DNA of 5,266 nt from Gammaproteobacteria bacterium (GCA_015487895.1 WFOW01000352.1:1-5266), one strand, 5' to 3'; positions 1 through 3,872 are shown, counted from the first letter of the stretch. Program-made: numbers and translations. The notes: generated by a model from the sequence alone, not told the origin.

Positions 1-246
1 CCGGCCGAGGGCGTCCTCCACCTCGCGCAGCTCCTCGATCTGGCGCGCGATGAAGTCCAGGCTCATGTCCGCGAGCAGGTCCGCCACCGCCTCCTCGCCC
101 TCGTCGTGCACGCGGCCGGCGAGCTCGATGTAGCTCTCCTCCTCGGTGCGGTGCAGCTCGGTGCGGATCTCCTCCAGCAGCTCGCGCCGCCGCGCCTCCA
201 GCCTTTCGCGGCAGCGCGCCAGGTCCGCCTCGCTCAGGGGTGCCAT
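1..246 (-). CDS. TraR/DksA-family regulator, N-terminal part (runs off left edge)
   Basis: The 82 visible codons start at the ATG at 246 and stay open to the edge. The protein begins MAPLSEADLARCRERL and is very rich in Glu, Arg and Leu, as expected of the helical coiled-coil half of small TraR/DksA proteins. The segment HDEGEEAVADLLAD (about residues 47-60) sits where such proteins carry an acidic turn between helices, and a second helix follows to about residue 82. The C4 zinc finger that defines the family would lie beyond the window, so the call rests on the N-terminal half only. DksA-like proteins bind RNA polymerase through the secondary channel, but small members like this often have no known target. 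A purine-rich GGGAGG-type ribosome binding site precedes the ATG by about six bases. It lies 70 bp downstream of moaE on the same strand, so co-transcription is possible. Confidence 0.82.
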   Translation of the reverse strand, partial: MAPLSEADLARCRERLEARRRELLEEIRTELHRTEEESYIELAGRVHDEGEEAVADLLADMSLDFIARQIEELREVEDALGR

Positions 247-280
247 GCGCTCCCTCCCTCTGCCGTCGCCGCGCCTGCGG

Positions 281-299
281 CCCACGCCCCTTGCGTGGG
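281..299 (-). other. Perfect 7-bp hairpin between moaE and the DksA-like gene
   Basis: The arms CCCACGC (281-287) and GCGTGGG (293-299) are perfectly complementary around a 5-nt loop. The hairpin lies in the 70-bp spacer after the moaE stop. No T-run follows on the minus strand, so it is not a textbook intrinsic terminator. It could slow polymerase, protect the 3' end of moaDE mRNA, or lower expression of the downstream gene. The structure is seen; its role is inferred. Confidence 0.45.
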
Positions 300-316
300 T
301 GCGGCACGCGCCCGAT

Positions 317-796
317 TCAAGCCTCCTCCGGCGGCTCCGCCGGCGTCTCCCATGCGGCGACCTCGCCCGGGGTGTTGCGCTCCACCCAGCGCTCGCCCGA
401 GGCCGTGCGCTCGCGCTTCCACAGCGGCACGCGGTGCTTGACCGCCTCCATCAGCTCGCGGCAGGCGGCGAAGGCGTGGGCCCGGTGCGCCGCCCACACC
501 GCGACCAGCACCAGCGTCTCGCCCGGGCGCACCTCGCCCACGCGGTGCAGCACGAGCGCCTCCGAGGCGCCCCAGCGCTCGAGCGCCGCACGCGCCGCGC
601 GCTCGAGCTCGCGCTCGGTCATGCCGGGGTAGTGCTCGAGGAGCATGGACTCGACGGCCTCGCCCTCGTTGCGGTCACGCATGGTGCCGACGAAGACCGC
701 CGCCGCTCCCAGATCCGTGCGCGCACTCCGCCCGCGGGCCGCGAGCTCGGCCCACGGGTCGAAGGGGCTCCCGCGCAGGCCGACCTCGACCTTCAC
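317..796 (-). CDS. moaE: Molybdopterin synthase catalytic subunit MoaE
   Basis: MoaE is the large subunit of molybdopterin synthase. In the cytoplasm it converts cyclic pyranopterin monophosphate to molybdopterin, using sulfur carried on the C-terminal thiocarboxylate of MoaD. The product has 159 residues, close to the roughly 150 usual for the family. Family landmarks are present: FVGTMRDRN (residues 35-43, including Arg40), AAHRAHAFAAC (102-112, including His104 and Arg105), and KHRVPLWKRE (120-129). Lys120 and Lys127 match the two lysines important for catalysis in the E. coli enzyme. I chose the GTG at 796 because GGAGG lies 8 nt upstream and the homologous sequence begins there. The frame is open up to about 904, but the extra residues are Arg/Gly/Ala-rich and unlike MoaE. 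It starts 4 nt after the moaD stop, so the pair is probably translationally coupled. The acidic C-terminal tail (PAEPPEEA) is a small extension. Confidence 0.95.
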   Translation of the reverse strand: MKVEVGLRGSPFDPWAELAARGRSARTDLGAAAVFVGTMRDRNEGEAVESMLLEHYPGMTERELERAARAALERWGASEALVLHRVGEVRPGETLVLVAVWAAHRAHAFAACRELMEAVKHRVPLWKRERTASGERWVERNTPGEVAAWETPAEPPEEA

Positions 797-800
797 GGCG

Positions 801-1136
801 TCATCCTCCGTGCGGTCGGCGCGGGCCGTGCCCCGGGGCTCGAGGCCGCGGAGAGCGCCAGCGCCTGCGGGCTCGCGCCGGCCCGCCGCGACCGGGCGCT
901 CCACCCGTCACGGGCGGGAAGAAGGCCACCTCGTCGCCGTCGCGCACCTCCTGCTCGGGGGTGGCGTACTCCATGTTGACCGCGCACAGGACGCCCGCCG
1001 GCAGCGGCCCCTGGCCCGCCGACCGCTCCCAGACCTCGGCCACCGTCAGCCGCTCGGCCTCCGGCGCCTCCACCACCGCCCGCTCGCGGCCGAGGCGCTC
1101 GCGCAGGCTGGCGAGATAGCGCACCCGTACTCTCAT
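801..1136 (-). CDS. moaD: Molybdopterin synthase sulfur-carrier subunit MoaD, with an unusual C-terminal tail
   Basis: MoaD is a ubiquitin-fold sulfur carrier. Its C-terminal glycine is adenylated by MoeB and converted to a thiocarboxylate, then inserted into MoaE. The reading frame gives 111 residues, against about 80 for the family. Residues 1-79 look like a complete MoaD: MRVRVRYLASLRERLG at the start, the central AVNMEYA, then DGDEVAFFPPVTGG, ending at Gly78-Gly79 (bases 900-905), where MoaD normally stops. Here no stop follows. The frame continues for 32 residues rich in Arg, Pro and Gly and ends with a second Gly-Gly at 110-111. The tail looks like read-through of GC-rich spacer rather than a domain. 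A GGAGGAG ribosome binding site lies about six bases before the ATG. MoaD identity is secure; whether the tail is genuine, or reflects a lost stop or a sequencing error, cannot be decided here. Confidence 0.92.
   Translation of the reverse strand: MRVRVRYLASLRERLGRERAVVEAPEAERLTVAEVWERSAGQGPLPAGVLCAVNMEYATPEQEVRDGDEVAFFPPVTGGAPGRGGPARARRRWRSPRPRAPGHGPRRPHGG
805..809 (-). promoter_or_regulatory. moaE ribosome binding site inside the end of moaD
   Basis: On the minus strand GGAGG at 809-805 lies 8 nt before the moaE GTG. The same bases form most of the last two moaD codons (GGA GGA), directly before the TGA at 803-801. This site fixes the moaE start and means ribosomes finishing moaD end on the moaE initiation region, which favours balanced production of the two subunits. 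Confidence 0.8.
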
Positions 1137-1266
1137 CGCGCTCCTCCGGCTTGCCGTCCACTCTACCCGCGCCGTGCGGCCACCGCCAGCCGCCGGCGGC
1201 ACCCTCGCCAGAGCGTCCCCGGGCTGGTGAAATAGCCCCGTCGGGCCAGCCCGGGAGAGACCCATC
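1137..1266. promoter_or_regulatory. Divergent moaD/moaC intergenic region
   Basis: These 130 bp separate the divergent moaD and moaC starts and should hold both promoters. No convincing -35/-10 pair stands out on either strand. The AT-richest patch is GTGAAATAG near 1227-1235. The moaD ribosome binding site is at the left end, and the moaC site (GGGAG, 1253-1257) is at the right end inside an inverted repeat listed separately. Confidence 0.5.
1218..1255 (+). promoter_or_regulatory. Inverted repeat in the moaC leader overlapping its ribosome binding site
   Basis: CCCGGGCTGG (1218-1227) and CCAGCCCGGG (1246-1255) are a perfect 10-bp inverted repeat separated by 18 nt. In a moaC transcript the 3' arm would pair the GGG of the GGGAG ribosome binding site, which lies about 9 nt before the ATG. 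A competing shorter hairpin, GGGCT (1221-1225) with AGCCC (1234-1238), uses part of the 5' arm and would release the site. This could be a translational switch, or a DNA operator if a protein binds the dyad. The function is inferred. I do not recognise it as the known moaA-type Moco riboswitch. Confidence 0.5.
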
Positions 1267-1746
1267 ATGAGCGAGCTCACCCACTTCGACGAGGGCGGGA
1301 ACGCCCGCATGGTGGACGTCGGCGACAAGCCCCCGACGCGGCGGCGGGCGGTGGCCGAGGGGCGCATCCGCATGCAGCCGCCGACGCTGGAGCTCATCCG
1401 CGAGGGGCGGCACCGCAAGGGCGACGTGCTCGGGGTGGCGCGCGTGGCCGGCATCATGGCGGCCAAGCGCACCCCCGAGCTCGTGCCGCTGTGCCATCCC
1501 ATCCCCCTCACCCGCGTGCAGGTCGAGCTCGAGCCCGAGCCGGACGATGCCGCCGTGCTGTGCCGCGCCACGGTCGAGGCCGAATGGCGCACCGGCGTGG
1601 AGATGGAGGCCCTGACCGCGGTCCAGATCGCCCTGCTCACCGTCTACGACATGTGCAAGGCGGTCGACCGTGGCATGGTCATCGAGGGTGTGCGCCTGCT
1701 CGAGAAGAGCGGCGGCCGTTCCGGCACCTGGCGCGCCGCGCCCTGA
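1267..1746 (+). CDS. moaC: Cyclic pyranopterin monophosphate synthase MoaC
   Basis: MoaC acts after the radical SAM enzyme MoaA. It converts 3',8-cyclo-7,8-dihydro-GTP to cyclic pyranopterin monophosphate, the substrate of the MoaD/MoaE synthase. The 159 residues match the family length (E. coli has 161) and the whole sequence follows the family pattern: [15 protein letters not shown] (7-21), [19 protein letters not shown] (51-69), PLCHPIPL (74-81), [14 protein letters not shown] (106-119), [11 protein letters not shown] (127-137) and [10 protein letters not shown] (144-153). Residues placed in the active site of the E. coli protein appear at the same numbers: Lys51, His77, Glu112, Glu114, Asp128 and Lys131. 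The ATG is preceded by GGGAG at about 9 nt. It is transcribed away from moaDE, so the pathway is split between two divergent units. No moaA or moaB is visible. Confidence 0.98.
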   Translation: MSELTHFDEGGNARMVDVGDKPPTRRRAVAEGRIRMQPPTLELIREGRHRKGDVLGVARVAGIMAAKRTPELVPLCHPIPLTRVQVELEPEPDDAAVLCRATVEAEWRTGVEMEALTAVQIALLTVYDMCKAVDRGMVIEGVRLLEKSGGRSGTWRAAP

Positions 1747-1777
1747 GCCGCACCCCCGCACGGTCCCCGCGTTGAAA

Positions 1778-1793
1778 GGGCCGCCGCCGGCCC
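1778..1793 (+). terminator. Possible weak terminator hairpin after moaC
   Basis: GGGCCG (1778-1783) and CGGCCC (1788-1793) form a perfect 6-bp GC stem with a 4-nt loop, 31 bp after the moaC stop. The bases that follow include only a short TTT (1797-1799), so termination would be inefficient at best. It lies in the 94-bp spacer before the DUF5335-like gene and could separate the two genes or act as a leader hairpin. Confidence 0.35.
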
Positions 1794-1840
1794 CCATTTC
1801 TCCACGCAGGGGCAGGACCGGCCCGAAGAGGGGAAGGGCG

Positions 1841-2179
1841 ATGGGCGTGCGCCAGCTCGAGCGGGACCGGTGGGAGGAGTACTTTGATCGGGTCAGCCGC
1901 CTCCTCCGGGGGATGCGCGCGGAGGTCGAGGTCCAGGGGCTCGACCTCGGCGACCAGGTGGAGGCCGAGTGGCTGCCCCTCCACGGGCTCGTCTACGACC
2001 CCAGGGACGACCGCATCGAGGTGGCGATGGAAAACGTCGACCACCTGATCCCCCACCCGGAGGCGGTCTACGTGGACGAGCACGGGGCGGAGCTGCACAG
2101 CCTGGAGATCGTCGACCGCGAGGGGCACCGGCAGATCGTGCGCCTGCGCGCCCCGCTGGCGCTGCCCGAGAAGGCCTGA
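1841..2179 (+). CDS. DUF5335-type small protein of unknown function
   Basis: This 112-residue soluble protein has no signal peptide, membrane segment or cysteine. It opens MGVRQLERDRWEEYFDRVSR, an N-terminal helix with the R-x-x-W-x-x-Y/F-F spacing that I associate with DUF5335. The core is VEVQGLDLGDQVEAEWLPL (residues 29-47), then GLVYDPRDDRIEVAM (49-63), DHLIPHPEAVYVDE (67-80) and a last strand pair, LEIVDREGHRQIVRLRAP (88-105). This reads as a small mostly beta fold, with acidic and basic residues alternating on the strands. The family assignment comes from memory of the pattern and is moderately secure; no biochemical role is known to me. The ATG at 1841 has GAGGGG about 7 nt upstream. 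It follows moaC on the same strand by 94 bp and converges with the DsrE-like gene 24 bp downstream. Nothing links it to cofactor synthesis beyond position. Confidence 0.8.
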   Translation: MGVRQLERDRWEEYFDRVSRLLRGMRAEVEVQGLDLGDQVEAEWLPLHGLVYDPRDDRIEVAMENVDHLIPHPEAVYVDEHGAELHSLEIVDREGHRQIVRLRAPLALPEKA

Positions 2180-2203
2180 ACGGGGTATGGCGCGGCGTCT
2201 CGT

Positions 2204-2692
2204 CTACCAGCTGATGTAGGCGAAGCCGCGCTCCTGCAGCCGCATCAGGTCGTCGGCCCCGATCGGCACCACCTGCGCGAAGTCCACGAGGTCGTCGGCG
2301 GTCCAGCCGAGGGCCTTGAGGGTGTTGCCGCAGGCATGGAAGGCGACGCCGTACTGAGCGAGGCTCGCGGCGCGCTGGCGCAGCTCCGGGGGAATGGGCC
2401 TGCCGGGCTCCTTCGCCAGGAGATGGAGACCGGGGCCGATCACCGTGACGACCAGCTCGATGTCGTCGCCGTACTTGCGGAGCATCTCCCCCACGGAGAA
2501 GAGGATGGAGCCGATGTAGGCGGGATCCGCCTTGTTGAGCTGGTAGACCAGCTTGTGCGCGGTGGTCTCCCCGAAATGGGTCTCGGTGTGATGGGCACGC
2601 GCCAGGCGCCCGAGCCCCAGCGCCCCTCCGGCGGCCGCCGCCCACCGCAGGAAGCCGCGCCGTCCACCCTTGCCGCCCGCACCTTCGAACAT
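2204..2692 (-). CDS. Tat-exported DsrE-family protein
   Basis: The 162-residue product starts with a twin-arginine signal: KGGRRGFLRW (8-17, Arg11-Arg12), a hydrophobic Ala/Gly/Leu stretch (18-30) and an Ala-Arg-Ala site at 31-33. The mature protein, beginning near HHTETHFGE, should be periplasmic. The remainder has the DsrE/DsrF-like fold pattern: KLVYQLNKADPAY (47-59), a helix through GSILFSVGEMLRKYG (61-75), the strand ELVVTVIGPGLHLL (79-92), then YGVAFHACGNTLKALGW (114-130) and VVPIGADDLMRLQERGFAYI (141-160). Cys121, at the strand end where DsrE-type proteins carry a sulfur-binding cysteine, is the only cysteine. DsrE-family proteins often handle protein-bound sulfane sulfur, but this exported branch has no assigned reaction that I know of, so no symbol is given. 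GGAGG lies 6 nt before the ATG. The gene stands alone: convergent with its left neighbour and divergent from its right one. Confidence 0.88.
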   Translation of the reverse strand: MFEGAGGKGGRRGFLRWAAAAGGALGLGRLARAHHTETHFGETTAHKLVYQLNKADPAYIGSILFSVGEMLRKYGDDIELVVTVIGPGLHLLAKEPGRPIPPELRQRAASLAQYGVAFHACGNTLKALGWTADDLVDFAQVVPIGADDLMRLQERGFAYISW

Positions 2693-2818
2693 GATCCACC
2701 TCCACCGTCAGGCTCGGGGCCCCGCGTGCCGGCACATGATCCCCGGTCCGCCGGCCTGCACCCGCCCCCCGAAATGCGTTGTAATGGAAGCCCGCCGCGG
2801 GTGCAACGGAGGCGAGGC
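2693..2818. promoter_or_regulatory. Divergent intergenic region with short palindromes
   Basis: These 126 bp lie between the divergent DsrE-like and phosphatidyltransferase genes and should contain both promoters. They hold two perfect palindromes, GGGGCCCC (2716-2723) and GTGCCGGCAC (2726-2735), placed close together. The AT-richest patch is around TTGTAATGG (2779-2787), which could supply a -10 for the plus-strand gene, but no matching -35 box is clear. Both flanking ribosome binding sites are strong: GGAGG for each gene. Confidence 0.4.
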
Positions 2819-3427
2819 GTGACCGCACACGAACCCTCCATGGAGACGCTGCGCGAGCAGCTCGGCGAGGGCCTGCGCCGCCTCGCCGCGCCGCTGGTCG
2901 GCCTGCTGGGGCGCCTTTCGGTGAGCCCGAACGCCGTCACGCTGGCGGGCGGCGCGCTCGCCCTCGTGGCCGCGGGCCTGGTCGCGGCCGGGCGGCCGCT
3001 CGCCGGGGGGGTGGTCTTCCTCGCCGGCAGCGCCCTCGATCTCGTCGACGGGGCGCTGGCGCGCGCGGGCCGCGGCCCCACGCCTTTCGGCGCCTTCCTG
3101 GACTCGACCGTGGACCGGCTCGCCGAGGGCGTGGTGCTCGCGGCCGTCGCCTACCGCTTCGCGCTCGCGGGCGAGGCCGTGCATGCGGCCGGCGTGGTGC
3201 TGGCCCTCCTCGCCTCGGTGCTGGTCAGCTACACCCGCGCGCGCGCGGAGGCCCTCGGCGTCCCCTGCCGGGTGGGGCTCATGACGCGTCCGGAGCGCGT
3301 GGTGGTGCTGGGTGCAGGCCTCCTGCTCGACCTGCTGGCGCCCGCCGTCTGGACCATCGCGGCGCTCAGCGCCCTCACCGCCGCCCAGCGCGCGCTCCAT
3401 ACCTGGCGGACACTCTCGGGCCGTTGA
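2819..3427 (+). CDS. CDP-alcohol phosphatidyltransferase family membrane protein
   Basis: The 202-residue integral membrane enzyme belongs to the family that displaces CMP from a CDP-linked lipid with an alcohol to make phospholipids. The complete signature D-x2-D-G-x2-A-R-x8-G-x3-D-x3-D is present at Asp74, Asp77, Gly78, Ala81, Arg82, Gly91, Asp95 and Asp99. These aspartates bind the metal ions and CDP. A short N-terminal region leads into SPNAVTLAGG (36-45) and several Ala/Leu/Val-rich membrane segments. The segment SYTRARAEALG (137-147) followed by GLMTRPERV (153-161) resembles bacterial inositol-phosphate/archaetidylinositol-type members more than PgsA, but the acceptor alcohol cannot be settled from sequence. 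The GTG at 2819 is chosen because GGAGG lies 6 nt upstream; an ATG at 2840 is the alternative. Upstream open frame from 2336 is antisense shadow. It converges with thiC across the repeat region. Confidence 0.93.
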   Translation: MTAHEPSMETLREQLGEGLRRLAAPLVGLLGRLSVSPNAVTLAGGALALVAAGLVAAGRPLAGGVVFLAGSALDLVDGALARAGRGPTPFGAFLDSTVDRLAEGVVLAAVAYRFALAGEAVHAAGVVLALLASVLVSYTRARAEALGVPCRVGLMTRPERVVVLGAGLLLDLLAPAVWTIAALSALTAAQRALHTWRTLSGR

Positions 3428-3450
3428 ACCTGCCCCCGGGTCGCGAGCCG

Positions 3451-3483
3451 CGCCCGCTTCGCGGGAGTGGACGGGGGTCGGGT
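3451..3483 (+). repeat. 33-bp direct repeat, copy 1
   Basis: This matches 3789-3821 at 32 of 33 positions; the one difference is G at 3465 against A at 3803. It contains a small hairpin, CCCGC-TTC-GCGGG (3453-3465), and leads into a G-rich heptad block in both copies. The copies are 338 bp apart. The near identity suggests recent duplication or gene conversion. Confidence 0.85.
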
Positions 3484-3541
3484 TGCGGGAGACGGGTCAC
3501 GGGAGACGGTAACCGTACACCGTAACCTGCAAGCCGTAACC
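3472..3541 (+). repeat. Heptanucleotide array A (10 units)
   Basis: Ten consecutive 7-bp units start at 3472, and nine of them begin with CG; the exception is TGCAAGC at 3528. The first five are CGGGNNN-like (for example CGGGTTG at 3479 and CGGGAGA at 3486 and 3500). The later units shift to CGTAACC-like (3521 and 3535). The second half, 3512-3543, matches 3721-3752 at 29 of 32 bases, and 3479-3497 is identical to 3701-3719. Confidence 0.8.
3473..3503 (+). other. G-quadruplex-compatible motif (plus strand)
   Basis: Five runs of at least three G (3473-3477, 3480-3482, 3487-3489, 3494-3496, 3501-3503) are separated by loops of 2, 4, 4 and 4 nt. This fits the usual G-quadruplex pattern. On the plus strand it lies just downstream of the phosphatidyltransferase gene and would be present in its read-through RNA. 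Folding is inferred from the pattern alone. Confidence 0.55.
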
Positions 3542-3545
3542 CGCC

Positions 3546-3571
3546 TGTGGGAGGGGCCTCCGGCCCCGACC
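3546..3571 (+). repeat. REP-like palindromic element, plus orientation
   Basis: A head TGTGGGAG (3546-3553) leads into a perfect hairpin, GGGGCC (3553-3558), loop TCC, GGCCCC (3562-3567), then a GACC tail. The arrangement matches repetitive extragenic palindromes known in Pseudomonas and other gammaproteobacteria, which are mobilised by RAYT transposases of the Y1/IS200 type. No RAYT gene is in this window. The 20-bp core pairs with the inverted copy at 3662-3681. Confidence 0.7.
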
Positions 3572-3613
3572 AAGGGGATGGGCAGGCTCAAACGGCCGCG
3601 CGCGGAGCGCGCT

Positions 3614-3648
3614 CCGACCCTCGCCTCCCGACTCCCGTCTCCCGCCTC
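3614..3648 (+). repeat. Heptanucleotide block B, C-rich (5 units)
   Basis: Five C-rich 7-bp units lie here, such as CCGACTC (3628), CCGTCTC (3635) and CCGCCTC (3642). Positions 3621-3647 match 3758-3784 in block C at 24 of 27 bases. The units approximate the reverse complement of the CGGGAGA units in arrays A and C, so pairing between blocks is possible. Confidence 0.75.
3618..3643 (-). other. G-quadruplex-compatible motif (minus strand)
   Basis: Four CCC runs on the plus strand (3618-3620, 3627-3629, 3634-3636, 3641-3643) give four GGG runs on the minus strand with loops of 4, 4 and 6 nt. This is the sense strand for RNA reading out of thiC. Folding is inferred only. Confidence 0.5.
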
Positions 3649-3661
3649 TACCGCCGGAGAC

Positions 3662-3681
3662 GGTCGCGGCTGGAAGCCGCT
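3662..3681 (-). repeat. REP-like palindromic element, inverted orientation
   Basis: The hairpin GCGGCT (3666-3671), loop GGA, AGCCGC (3675-3680) lies on the opposite strand to the element at 3546-3571. Read on the minus strand, its 20-bp core agrees with the other copy at 16 of 20 bases, and the four differences form two compensatory pairs within the stem. The TGTGGGAG head is not preserved here, so this copy appears decayed. Two inverted REPs about 90 bp apart resemble a REPIN or BIME doublet. Confidence 0.68.
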
Positions 3682-3693
3682 TGTTATGGTGAA

Positions 3694-3784
3694 CGGGAGA
3701 CGGGTTGCGGGAGACGGGTGACCGTACACCGTGGCCTGCAACCCGTAACCCGTCCGCTCGCCTCCCGACCCCCGCCTCCCGTCT
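3694..3784 (+). repeat. Heptanucleotide array C (13 units, G-rich to C-rich)
   Basis: Thirteen consecutive 7-bp units run CGGGAGA, CGGGTTG, CGGGAGA, CGGGTGA, then CCGTACA-like and CCGTAAC-like units (3722-3756), and end in CCCGACC, CCCGCCT and CCCGTCT. G-rich and C-rich ends are imperfectly complementary, so the whole array could fold back. The G-rich start (3695-3718) has four GGG runs with 4-nt loops and is also a G-quadruplex pattern. It is the most complete example of the G-rich to mixed to C-rich unit. Confidence 0.8.
3695..3718 (+). other. G-quadruplex-compatible motif (plus strand, second)
   Basis: Four GGG runs at 3695-3697, 3702-3704, 3709-3711 and 3716-3718 are separated by three 4-nt loops. 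The regular loops are a direct result of the 7-bp repeat period. Folding is inferred only. Confidence 0.5.
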
Positions 3785-3788
3785 GTCT

Positions 3789-3821
3789 CGCCCGCTTCGC
3801 GGAAGTGGACGGGGGTCGGGT
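3789..3821 (+). repeat. 33-bp direct repeat, copy 2
   Basis: This is the second copy of 3451-3483 with one substitution at 3803, which breaks the last pair of the small CCCGC/GCGGG hairpin. It again leads directly into G-rich heptads. Confidence 0.85.
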
Positions 3822-3872
3822 GACGGGTCGCAGTCTACAGGCCACTGTGAACCGCAACCCGTGACCTGTACC
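3810..3872 (+). repeat. Heptanucleotide array D (9 units)
   Basis: Nine 7-bp units each begin with C: CGGGGGT, CGGGTGA and CGGGTCG, then more diverged units such as CTGTGAA and CAGGCCA, then CCGCAAC, CCGTGAC and CTGTACC. The G-rich to mixed order repeats that of arrays A and C, but the sequence has drifted further. Only three G-runs remain, so it does not meet the four-run G-quadruplex pattern. Confidence 0.7.

Noticed and set aside
797..904. Upstream extension of moaE as a longer protein or a MoaD-MoaE fusion
   Set aside because: The extra residues match no MoaE sequence, a GGAGG-served GTG sits at 796, and moaD is in a different frame with its own stop, so there is no fusion.
146..979. Long plus-strand open frame of 277 codons over the moaE region
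   Set aside because: It is antisense to moaE, which has clear family motifs. The product is Arg/Ala/Pro-rich, as expected from GC-rich antisense frames.
1137..1640. Extension of the moaD frame upstream to 1640
   Set aside because: It runs antisense through moaC. The ATG at 1136 has a strong ribosome binding site and begins the normal MoaD N-terminus.
2336..2818. Upstream extension of the phosphatidyltransferase frame
   Set aside because: It is antisense to the DsrE-like gene. The family N-terminus and ribosome binding site point to the GTG at 2819.
1893..2828. Minus-strand frame of 311 codons
   Set aside because: It is a shadow spanning the DsrE-like gene in another frame and the antisense of the DUF5335 gene. 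The product is low-complexity and has no domain.
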